Origin: Glebionis coronaria
Taxonomy: Eukaryota; Streptophyta; Magnoliopsida; Asterales; Asteraceae
Length of the DNA stretch: 64,000 bases
NCBI GenBank assembly: GCA_025667525.1
Contig: JANFOE010000190.1
Span: 126,501 to 190,500 of the forward strand
Direction: 5' to 3'
Positions 13,380-22,538 of this stretch are shown one piece after another. The position numbers and the translations under genes were made by a program. Below the pieces are notes generated by a model. That model did not search any database and had not been told where the DNA came from. It saw only the letters and a list, made by a program, of their open reading frames with translations. The number at the start of each line of letters is the position of its first letter. Within the stretch, counting starts at the first letter, position 1.

Positions 13380-13570
13380 CTTCCCATAAGTTCCAGAAGA
13401 ACCTACAAGGAGAAGGACGATACCATGAGATTATGTGTTGACTACCGTCGATTTAAAAAATCACCATTCATGACCGTTATTCTCCTCCACGTATTGACAA
13501 CATGTCCAATCGACCTTATAGTGTTAATAACTTTTCCAAGATCGAACTCATGATCATGCTGCCAACAGTG
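13380..13570 (+). pseudogene. Reverse transcriptase remnant of element B
   Basis: The frame from 13299 contains KEDDTMRLCVDYRRFKK, matching the gypsy block KKDGSxRMCVDYRxLNK. In the next frame PRIDNMSNRPYSVNNFSKIEL matches PRIDDLFDQLxGAxxFSKIDL. The YxDD block is not found downstream; the sequence jumps toward integrase within about 600 bases, so a deletion removed most of reverse transcriptase and RNase H. Confidence 0.8.
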
Positions 13571-14169
13571 ACGAGTGAAAGGGTAGGACATGTCCATGAC
13601 TGCTATTCGTACACGACTCGATCATGCTAGATTTATGATATTTAATTTGCCCCATCAATGCTCCAGCAGCATTATAAGAATGAGTTTCCATGAACTCATA
13701 AGCAAATTCATCAGTGTTTTTACTGAGGATAACCTTATTTCCCTCTAAGCCTAGAGAAGAACACGAAGACCATATCTTCACTATGTTACAAATTCTATGA
13801 CAAGCGAAATTTCACCCTGGAAATTTTCAATATCAATTCTGGTTGATTACAGTGACACGCTGAATCACATGGGTTTCTACGGTTAATCTTACCATGACTC
13901 AGCTTATGCGTAAAGGAGAGAACCCTACACTACATTAGGTGTTCTAGAAAATCCTACGCTAGGAGAAGTTTAGATTCAGAGACTCAGAGTTTCGCAAACT
14001 CCTATGTATCAAGTTCTACGAAGCAAGATACATTTACGTTCATATCTAGGTACCTGACATACCAACAGGTTAAGATAGGACACCAACAGACTGGGATGTT
14101 TTCATCATCTGAAATTGTGAATTGAAATGGGACAAGATCTCCATGGATTTTGGTTACCAGATTAACGCA

Positions 14170-14350
14170 AACTCAGAGGAAGCATGATGCTATCTGGGTT
14201 ATTGCAAACCGTTTGATCATGTCTGCAGACTCCTTACATCCGCAAGGATTTCAGAATCAACAGATTGATCGGACATGTCCCAGCAAAGGCTCATCCGATC
14301 ACTTGGCAATCCCTCAGTTATCGGGTCAGACAAAGATTCGCAATTGTGCT
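14170..14350 (+). pseudogene. Integrase remnant of element B
   Basis: The frame near 14180 reads IWVIANRLIMSAD, matching IWVVVDRLTKSAH of gypsy integrase. In another frame LGNPSVIGSDKDSQL from about 14300 matches the LHGIPxxIVSDRDxRF block. The second catalytic Asp region is therefore recognisable but frame-shifted relative to the first. Wording is chromovirus-type, as in element A. Confidence 0.8.
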
Positions 14351-14699
14351 CCTTATTTATTTTACGTCTTCATTCTAATTCCACGACTTGCTTTCGCGCT
14401 CGCGTTCATGACACTATTCACGTTCATGATGGTATCTCGGCTTACGATTTTACGTTCATTTTTCTCATTCTGGGAAGTTTTGCAAGAACTTGATAGACCA
14501 GACCCAAGTTTAGTATAACTCCCTATCCTCAGATAGACGTTTCTCGTCATATTCCATGTCTCACCTTGTAACGTTTGGTGTTACCGCCATTATATTCTAT
14601 GTTCACGATATGTTTCACATGTCATGTTCATTCCACGTTCCTCATATCATGATCAAGATATGTTACACGGATCATGGATCATGATATGTTTACTCATAC

Positions 14700-14800
14700 A
14701 ACACTCACCATATCCCCACATATCGCATTCAAAATTTTCCACGTATCACGTTCAAAATTTTTCACGTATCACGTTCAAAAATTTTCACGTACTATGTTTC
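14700..14800 (+). repeat. 24-bp tandem repeat (CACGTATCACGTTCAAAATTTT)
   Basis: Three to four imperfect copies of a unit containing CACGTATCACG and TTCAAAATTTT. Upstream (14600-14700) a looser array of ATCATGATC and CACGTT phrases continues. No coding meaning seen. Confidence 0.75.
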
Positions 14801-15158
14801 TTTGTGTCCCGCGCATCGTTGCTAATTATCAGTTAAATTAGAGTGTTTTGCACGATAACATTTCAGTTGCCTTACACGTTAATTCTTATTCCCTCGATCA
14901 AATTTAGGGGATCTACCTTACGTTGATAACCAAGAATTTCTTCTTATTCCAAGACAAGGTCAGGAGGACCAAGATTTATCATTCACGTCAAGATCTTGTG
15001 AAGGAACCGTTCCAAGAGGGAGGCCACTTGGAAATGGACAAGTTCATCCGGACTTCTTATCCGTTTTTCTATTATCAATTGATATGTCCTTTCAGTCACG
15101 TCATGTTCCATGTCCTTTCAAGACATGTAACGTTCCGTGTTCCTTCTGCTAGGTCACA

Positions 15159-15163
15159 TGCAC
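15159..15163. repeat. Target-site duplication of element C, left copy (TGCAC)
   Basis: TGCAC directly before the LTR start TGATAGG. The same five bases follow the 3' LTR at 22429-22433, and again follow the duplicated LTR at 28023-28027. Confidence 0.95.
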
Positions 15164-15617
15164 TGATAGGTGTGTAAACACCCATCCTTTTTACCACTTA
15201 ATTACAATAATAACCAAGCCAAAACGTGTATTTTATGTCATTTATGTCGGAATTATGCGTGGTTTGTGTTTTTGTTGTGATTTAGGACGAAAAGGTGAAA
15301 GGTGGAGAAAACACGGGATTTCACGGGCTTTTATCGAAGAAAAAGACGAAAGACGAAGTCAAGAAATCAAGAGTGCAAAAAGAACGGAAGTCCAAGACCA
15401 ATTCTGAAGATTTATCGAAGAAAAAGTCAAAAGACGGAAGTTTACTAAAAGCCGAAGAACTCGAGTCTTATTTATGAAGAAAATTCAAAGACGAGTTTAA
15501 AAAATCCCAAGACAAAGTCACTGAAGTCAAAAGATTAAAGAAGATTAGGGACTTAAGCATGCAAATAGAGAAAGAAGAAAGAGAGAGGAAGCTTCCTAAG
15601 CTCCTCCCTAATCTCCC

Positions 15618-15626
15618 TATAAATAG
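15618..15626 (+). promoter_or_regulatory. TATA box of element C LTR
   Basis: TATAAATAG preceded by CTCCC, in the middle of the LTR. The same box is at about 21194 and 26788 in the other two LTR copies, and a similar one is at 58245 in the divergent LTR D. It places the U3/R border near 15650. Confidence 0.7.
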
Positions 15627-16062
15627 ATTAGATAGTTTTCATTTTCAAGGGGTTGGTGGCTTGACAACCCATTCTTCCACCATTTTCATTTTCCTGCACT
15701 TTAATTTCTTGCACCTTAATTTCATGTATTGCACCTTTAAATTCCTTTTAATTCCAAGTATGTTTACCTTTGATTGTTGTTAATCTTTATCTTTTATTGT
15801 TAATCTCCTTCTACCTTTCTTGTTTGATTTGTTCTTAATCTTTGTGTTCATGTTCTTGAGTTTTATGGTTTTGATCAAGTGGGTTTTGATTGATTTGGTT
15901 ATGTTTGTTAGTTTTGTTGATTTGTGTTGACTGATTATTGTTAGTTGATGTTTATTTATTGTTTTGGTTTAATCTTTTGGTTTATCTTGGTTAGATTTTG
16001 CTAAATTCGTGCTTTGTTCTTCATCTCCTGTTCTTCTGTTCATGCTTACTGTTTACTTACCC

Positions 16063-16515
16063 AGGTATTCTGGATCAACTGCTTTAGTTGTGCTTCATTC
16101 GGAATAATAATTTATTCCGGATCAAGGTCTTTCATGCGGAATACTTGTTATTCCGGATCAAGCTCCTTTATTCGGAATACTTGTTATTCCGGATCAAGCT
16201 CCTTTATTCGGAATACTTGTTATTCCGGTTCAAGCTCCCTTATTCGGAATACTTTACTATTCGGAATCAAGTCCTTCATCCGGAATATTGATTATTCCGG
16301 ATAGAGTCCTTCATTCGGAATGTTAGGTTATTCCGGATAGAGTGTTTCATTCGGAATGTTCAAATATTCCGGATAGAATTTTATTCCGGATCAACCTCTT
16401 TTCACTTTTTTATTCCGGATCAAGAACTTATTCCGAATCAACTGGTTTATTCCGGATAAGTGACATATTCCGGATGAGCTTTGTTATTCCGGATAAGGGA
16501 TTTATTCCGAATGAA
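16063..16515 (+). repeat. Array of inverted ATTCCGGAT/ATTCGGAAT motifs in element C LTR
   Basis: About twenty half-sites. Adjacent CGGAATA and TATTCCG pairs are separated by about 4-8 bases, so the transcript would form a chain of short hairpins. The core unit is about 36 bp (ATTCCGGATCAAGCTCC then TTTATTCGGAATACTTGTT). Equivalent arrays are at about 21643-22090 and 27236-27683. Confidence 0.9.
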
Positions 16516-16856
16516 TTTTCTAGTTTTTAGTTTTAAACTTTATTTTTCCCGCCTTTTTCCTTATTTGCATTTTTACTTGCTTTCCTTTTCGTTTAAGTTT
16601 AAGTTTGTCTTATTTACTTTATTTGCCTTTTAATTTCTCATTATTTAATTTTCGCCAAGTTTTTATCTTTCATTGTTTCTTTTCACCGTCTTTACTTTAT
16701 TTTTATTTGTTTCAAGTCTTTATTTTTCATTAGATTTAGACAACGACCATTCCCTTTTTATTCCACCAAGAACAACTGAGTCGCACTCTGAACCGTGATC
16801 AATTCGAAGAGATTTCGAGAAACGAACTTTCAACTAGCAAAATCTTTGTATTAAAA

Positions 16857-16871
16857 TGGCGTCGCTGCCGG
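16857..16871 (+). promoter_or_regulatory. Element C primer-binding site (Asp-tRNA type)
   Basis: TGGCGTCGCTGCCGG, three bases after the LTR. It resembles the TGGCGCCGTTGCCGG site used by Athila/Tat-type Ty3/gypsy elements. This, with the downstream AAGTGTAGGGG tracts, is my basis for calling C Athila/Tat-like. Confidence 0.85.
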
Positions 16872-16987
16872 CTCTTTTCGTGAGGATTAACGGTTTTTTT
16901 GTGAGAGACGCGTTGGCTTTTGGGATCCATTCACTCGTGAACGTTATTTTTCTTGTCAAAAAATTTAAAAAATCCTAAAACATTTGA

Positions 16988-18667
16988 AAAATCATAAAAA
17001 GCATTTCTTTTTCAAAGTTTTGCAACAAAAATATTCTTCTTGCTTATCTATATTTCTTTATCGATTTTTATGTCCATTGCGTCGGGTTTGGGAGACGATT
17101 ATACGGGAACGACTCTTGTCAATGGTGTACATGTGAACGGTGCGGAAACGATATCGACAACACACAATTCGGATTTTGTCCCTTGTGCAACTCGACTAAT
17201 CCGTCCTTTTTGAATCCACCTCCTGTTCCCCCGTGCCTCTATTGTGGAAGCGATTCTCATTGGCATGTTTCGTGCCCGGTTCAATACCCGTATGGTCACG
17301 AGAAAGAACCGGGGTACAATTATGACAATGATAATAGCTATCCACAAGACGCACCCAGTCTTTCTCTTTACACATTTTGCAACAACTGTGGCTGTCCTCA
17401 CGATACTTCTTATAGTCAACCAATGAATTATTATGAGCAAAATCCGTGTCCTCAGTTTTCTTCACCAATGGATTATTATGAACCAAATCCGTGTTCTAAT
17501 TCTTCTCAACCGATGAACTACTATGAGCCACACCCATGCTATAATTCAGGTTTTCAACATTTTGAGCCCCCACATCACACCCTCAATCATCAATCCTCTC
17601 AGCAAATTAATCTTAACCCACAACTCACTACTTTGAATGACGAAATACACTCCATCATTACGCAACTTCAAGAAGTCGTTGTTCTAACAAAAGAAGCATG
17701 GGCGGAGGAAAAGCGACTGCAACAAGAGCAAGTATCTAATCTTAGTGATTCTACCCCTCCTCTTGTGCGTCCTTCCTACTATTTCGATGATGATGACAAC
17801 GATGCTGTATGCACTTTCAACCCATCTTCTAAAATTGCTGCTCTTACTCTCGATGTTCCTACTGCGTCTAAGGATCTAGATTCGTTGAATGAGCTTAGTG
17901 ATGTTGGTCTCGACAAATTATTGAATGATGAGGTTTGTGACTTACCTGCTATGGAGTTTGAGGACGACGTTGCTCTTACGGAAGAGGTCGTTCCTAGTGA
18001 TGATGATTCTTCTCTCCGCTATGAGAATTTCACTTTTGAAATTTCTCAATCTCCACCGGGAGATGCGGGCGATGACGATTTATTCTCTCCGGCTTACGAG
18101 AAGTTCACCGATGAACATGATCTTGTGGATGACGTGGAAGACGTGCTTCTTCGCGATAGATCACGGAATGTGCACCTTCTTATTGCTCAAATCGAAGAGT
18201 TGACTTCTCCTCCTCTCTCCGAGTCTTTGCCTCCATCTATTCCTCTCATTGAAGATAATGACCCATTGCTGGAAGAAATCGACATTCACTCCATACCTCC
18301 AGGTATTGATGACAATGACATGAAGGGGGATATTATTTTTGATAATTTGCTGCAAGAAGGTATTGTCCCAAGTCCCCCTCCCGAGCACCTTTCATCCTCC
18401 CCTTTAGCCACTCTTACGGAGGATGAGTGCTTTGACCCGGGAGGTGACATTGATTATATTATGATTGATAACATTACGGCTTTGCCGCATGCTCAGCATC
18501 CGTTGTCTTTGGGGGATGACAATGTGCTTACTTTACCCACCCCATCTCCCGTGGATCTTCATTTCACATACTTCTTGTATGTTGAAAGGACCTTTCTCCC
18601 ATTCAAGACTTATCCCCCCCGCCTCTCCTTTGTTGATGTCAACCGGGAACGAGGACAAGGTCTTTGA
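16988..18667 (+). CDS. Cys-rich zinc-knuckle protein of element C (non-autonomous Athila/Tat-like)
   Basis: The frame is open from 16988 to the stop at 18667. Near its start it reads SCQWCTCERCGNDID, then GFCPLCNS, then CLYCGSDSHWHVSC (a CX2CX4HX4C knuckle) and FCNNCGCPH. These are four Cys clusters, followed by repeats of MNYYEPxPC. The remaining 300 residues are acidic and low in complexity. No in-frame ATG occurs before 17423, after the Cys clusters. An ATG at 17070 opens a different frame for 48 codons, so a one-base indel or a non-ATG start must be invoked. Proteins with this Cys layout are familiar to me from Asteraceae transposons; their role is unknown, and RNA binding is a guess from the knuckle. 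No capsid, protease or polymerase is encoded in element C, so it must be mobilised by another element. Confidence 0.65.
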   Translation, partial: KIIKSISFSKFCNKNILLAYLYFFIDFYVHCVGFGRRLYGNDSCQWCTCERCGNDIDNTQFGFCPLCNSTNPSFLNPPPVPPCLYCGSDSHWHVSCPVQYPYGHEKEPGYNYDNDNSYPQDAPSLSLYTFCNNCGCPHDTSYSQPMNYYEQNPCPQFSSPMDYYEPNPCSNSSQPMNYYEPHPCYNSGFQHFEPPHHTLNHQSSQQINLNPQLTTLNDEIHSIITQLQEVVVLTKEAWAEEKRLQQEQVSNLSDSTPPLVRPSYYFDDDDNDAVCTFNPSSKIAALTLDVPTASKDLDSLNELSDVGLDKLLNDEVCDLPAMEFEDDVALTEEVVPSDDDSSLRYENFTFEISQSPPGDAGDDDLFSPAYEKFTDEHDLVDDVEDVLLRDRSRNVHLLIAQIEELTSPPLSESLPPSIPLIEDNDPLLEEIDIHSIPPGIDDNDMKGDIIFDNLLQEGIVPSPPPEHLSSSPLATLTEDECFDPGGDIDYIMIDNITALPHAQHPLSLGDDNVLTLPTPSPVDLHFTYFLYVERTFLPFKTYPPRLSFVDVNRERGQGL

Positions 18668-20738
18668 TCCCAGTATTTCATTCGAGGCTTCCTCATGGAC
18701 CATTTAATTCGGGGACGAGTCAGGCTTGTGACTCGGTTAATATAAACAAGCGCTTTTTGGGAGGCAACCCAATTATCTATCTATCTTTACCATAAGTGTA
18801 GGGGGAGCCCCATGGTGTTTCTTATTTTCTTTCTTATCATGTGCAGGGATTAGAGCTTCAAAGACACACTCTTGATGACTTTTGACTAACCGTGATTCCG
18901 TGTTCCCGTCTTCCCGGTTCTATCCTAAACTCTTTTCGATTCACTATTTTATATTTCTCAATATTAAAATAGGAATCTCTTTAGTTGTCTCTTCCTTAGC
19001 GAGATTTAAACAAAGTGCACAATGTCCTAAGTGTAGGGGAGTTTACTCCCACATGCTTAAACATTGAGGACAATGTTTATATTAAGTGTAGGGGGACTTC
19101 TATCGAAGTTAAGTGTCCTTTTCCTTGTATTTGTCCTCATTTTAACCGGAAAATCAATTTTTCGACATTTTTCAAAATTTTTGATCTATTTTGGCCTAGT
19201 TGTATAGTTGTTTTTCCCTTTGTATAGTTATTTTCTTTCTTTGCTAGAATAAATGTTTAATAAAGTGGTTTGAATTTTCAAACATTGTGAATCTTTTGAC
19301 TCAACCCGAGTTTACTTATCTAAGTTTACTCTAGCTAATATCCTTAACGTGTTTAAGTCAAGTTTTGCTATGCTTTTATATAGGGAGCTATAAAACGCGA
19401 AAGTCTTAACTCTCACGGGTTAAGAACAAGAACTTTTCACAAGTTCCTATAACTGATCCTAGAGAGTCGTTTATCAAGGGAACTTTAAAATGCGATTTCT
19501 AAACTTGAAAAAGTCTAAGAGTTTGCAAGATCCTATGGATGACTCGAAAGCCCAAAACTTTGATTTAATAGGCTAAGCATCCACGAGTCTCATTTCTTGA
19601 GATTTTAAACTGTGAAGAACGAGAGATGATAGAGTCAATTATAAGTTTGGTATTCTTTCGTGAATTTATGTGAGTTAATTATAAGCCTATTCTCCCATTG
19701 CTTGCTAATAAATTTATCTGCAATAAACAAGGTTGTACGATTTGAAAAGTTACTTAGCTTCTAGCCCAAGATCGTTTAAAAGTTGCTCGGTATGGATTAG
19801 ACTTCATAGCCAAGGCATAACTTATTGAAGCGGGATGCGAAGATTGGCGAGTCCAAAAAGGTCCTAACAAGGCATGAGGGCTACATTTTGTTGCTAAAGA
19901 TCCAAAAGTGATGTGAAGAATCATTTATCGAAAATCAATATGAAGGATCGAGACACACGACGAAAAGCAAATACTCCCCAAAAGTCATGGAGAAGTCTAT
20001 AAAAAATGCCCTAACAAGGTATGAGGATAAATAGATCCAAGTCCAAAAAGGAGGCGGATCGTTGTATATCAAAGTCCAAAATAAAGATTGGAGAAAAATG
20101 AAGAAGTCGTGGTCCAAATATGAAGAATCTCTCAAAACTTCATGTGAAGAAATTCCTATTATGAAGAGAAGACCATTATTTCATGAACGTCTCTCAAGAT
20201 TTGAAGTATGAAGTCGCTGCCAAATATCGGTCCGAGAAAGGTCTCAAATCGCGAAGCGAGTTATGGCAAGATATGAACTTTATAAGGTCCCGAGAAGCAA
20301 TTTTAAAAGATTTTGTCCTTTAGCTAACTATTGATTAAATCGTCCCACTTTGTTTTCAGCCTAAATAACTATCGAAATAAGTCAAACAATGCATCCTCGT
20401 GATCATTCAAGACAATAATAAAATATAAGAGATACACCTAGGAATAAGGGAGTCTAAGTGAATAATTATCCCACATGAGTTCGTGTTAGTTTGCTAACTT
20501 ATAATAACAATGATCTCGTTTTTAAGCTTGGTTTAGAGAAAGTGAAAACTTAAGGATGATGATTATTCATGACATTTCCAAAACCCAAGGTATGTTTTTG
20601 ATTTCTTTACTTTGAATGTTTATAATTTTCTATCTCTTTAATAAAGGCCAAGGTGGATTGATTATGATGAAAAATGTAAACGTGCTTTGTAACTAATGCA
20701 TTGCATGAGGACATTGCAATGGTTAAGTGTAGGGGATT
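18668..20738 (+). mobile_element. Element C 3' non-coding internal region
   Basis: About 2.1 kb with no credible gene. It holds a TTGGGAGGCAACCCAA inverted repeat near 18758 and four copies of AAGTGTAGGGG(G), at about 18793, 19029, 19083 and 20725. The last one, 3 bases before the LTR, is the polypurine tract for plus-strand priming. The part from 19031 onward is the left end of the large tandem duplication. Confidence 0.85.
20725..20736 (+). promoter_or_regulatory. Element C polypurine tract
   Basis: AAGTGTAGGGGA directly upstream of the 3' LTR start TGATAGG (20739). Duplicated at 26319-26330. Confidence 0.8.
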
Positions 20739-22428
20739 TGATAGGTGTGTAAACACCCATCCTTTTTACCACTTAATTACAATAATAACCGAGCCAAAAC
20801 GTGTATTTTATGTCATTTATGTCGTAATTATGCGTGGTTTGTGTTTTTGTTGTGATTTATGACGAAAAGGTGAAAAGTGGAGAAAACACGGGATTTCACG
20901 GGCTTTTATCGAAGAAAAAGACGAAAGACAAAGTCAAGAAATCAAGAGTACAAAAATAACGGAAGTCCAAGACCAATTCTGAAGATTTATCGAAGAAAAA
21001 GTCAAAAGACGGAAGTTTACTAAAAGCCGAAGAACTCGAGTCTTATTTATGAAGAAAATTCAAAGACGAGTTTAAAGAAATCCCAAGACAAAGTCACTGA
21101 AGTCAAAAGATTAAAGAAGATTAGGGACTTAAGCATGCAAATAGAGAAAGAAGAAAGAGGGAGGAAGCTTCCTAAGATCCTCCCTAATCTCCCTATAAAT
21201 AGATTAGATAGTTTTCATTTTCAAGGGGTTGGTGGCTTGACAACCCATTCTTCCACCATTTTCATTTTCCTGTACTTTAATTTCTTGCACCTTAATTTCA
21301 TGTATTGCACCTTTACATTCCTTTTAAATCCAAGTAAGTTTACCTTTGATTGTTGTTAATCTTCATCTTTTATTGTTAATATCCTTCTACCTTTCTTGTT
21401 TGATTTGTTCTTAATCTTTGTGTTCATGTTCTTGAGTTTTATGGTTTTGATCAAGTGGTTTTGATTGATTTGGTTATGTTTGTTAGTTTTGTTGATTTGT
21501 GTTGATTGATTATTGTTAGTTGATGTTTATTGATTGTTTTGGTTTAATCTTTTGGTTTATCTTGGTTAGATTTTGTTAAATTCGTGCTTTGTTCTTCATC
21601 CCGTGTTCTTCTGTTCATGCTTACTGTTTACTTGCCCAGATATTCCGGATCAACTGCTTTCTTTGTGCTTCATTCGGAATAATAATTTATTCCGGATCAA
21701 GGTCTTTCATGCGGAATACTTGTTATTCCGGATCAAGCTCCTTTATTCGGAATACTTGTTATTCCGGATCAAGCTCCTTTATTCGGAATACTTGTTATTC
21801 CGGATCAAGCTCCCTTATTCGGAATACTTTACTATTCCGAATAAAGTCCTTCCTCCGGAATATTGATTATTCCGGATAGAGTCCTTCATTCGGAATGTTA
21901 GGTTATTCCGGATAGAGTGTTTCATTCGGAATGTTCAAATATTCCGGATAGAATTTTATTCCGGATCAACCTCTTTTCTCTTTTTTATTCCGGATCAAGA
22001 ACTTATTCCGAATCAACTGGTTTATTCCTGATAAGTGACATATTCCGGATGAGCTTTGTTATTCCAGATAAGGGATTTATTCCGAATGAATTTTCCAGTT
22101 TTTAGTTTTAAACTTTATTTTTCTCCCCTTTTTTCTTATTTGCATTTTTACTTGCTTTCCTTTTAGTTTAAGTTTAAGTTTGTCTTATTTACTTTATTTG
22201 CCTTTTAATTTCTCGTTATTTACTTTTCACCAAGTTTTTATCTTTCATTGTTTCTTTTTACCGTCTTTACTTTATTTTTATTTGTTTCAAGTCTTTATTT
22301 TTCATTAGATTTAGACAACAACCATTCCTTTTTTATTCCACCAAGAACAACTGAGTCGCACTCTGAACCGTGATCAATCCGAAGAGATTACGAGAAACGA
22401 ACTTTCAACTAGCAAAATCTTTGTATTA
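20739..22428 (+). repeat. Element C 3' LTR
   Basis: 1690 bp, the same length as the 5' LTR, with only scattered substitutions and small balancing indels. Followed by the TGCAC duplication at 22429-22433, which shows that C is a complete insertion with both ends intact. Confidence 0.95.
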
Positions 22429-22433
22429 TGCAC

Positions 22434-22538
22434 GTTTATTTATCTTACATACCCTCTCAGTTTGATTCAGGTATGTTTCTCTTTCAGTTACGTTATCTAT
22501 AATTTGGGGATGAATTATTCTTTTTAGGGGGGAAGAGT
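22434..22538 (+). mobile_element. Element B internal region, part 2 (3' tail with polypurine tract)
   Basis: B resumes after element C. The tail ends in TTTTTAGGGGGGAAGAGT, a polypurine tract directly before the LTR start TGTAAAACCC. The duplicated version is 28028-28131. Confidence 0.85.

Larger units (their letters stand above)
11075..15158 (+). mobile_element. Element B internal region, part 1 (degraded gypsy)
   Basis: From the primer site to the insertion point of element C. It contains gag, reverse transcriptase and integrase remnants in the order expected for a Ty3/gypsy element, but compressed to about 4.1 kb and full of stops. The first 240 bases match 63765-64000 with about 15 differences by eye, so B and B' are the same family. 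Local tandem repeats occur at 11535-11600, 12716-12865 and 14700-14800. The remaining stretches (11600-12170, 14520-15158) show no recognisable domain. Confidence 0.85.
15164..16853 (+). repeat. Element C 5' LTR (1690 bp)
   Basis: Begins TGATAGGTGTGTAAACACCC and ends GTATTA, directly before the Asp-type primer site. Copies of the same length are at 20739-22428 and 26333-28022. The ends are TG and TA rather than TG and CA in all three copies. It has a TATA box at 15618-15626. After that comes a T-rich part, then an array of inverted ATTCCGGAT / ATTCGGAAT half-sites. The open frames here (15295-15477, 15559-15783, 16014-16304 and others) follow the LTR repeats and recur in every copy; I do not regard them as genes. 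Confidence 0.93.

Noticed and set aside
13554..13781. Minus-strand 75-codon frame in element B
   Set aside because: Lies in decayed pol sequence with the sense strand showing reverse transcriptase just upstream; no motif.
16014..16304. A repeated peptide (SGSSSFIRNTCY) encoded in the C LTR, and its copies at 21589 and 27184
   Set aside because: The repeat is the inverted ATTCCGGAT array of the LTR read as codons; several frames are open at once and they break in the third copy.
16063..16515. Heat-shock elements in the C LTR array
   Set aside because: The usual spacing of GAA and TTC blocks (two bases between) is not kept: ATTCGGAAT has one base between the blocks and ATTCCGGAT lacks the second block.
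17099..17486. Minus-strand frames opposite the Cys-rich protein
   Set aside because: They lie antisense to a frame with clear Cys clusters and have no motif of their own.
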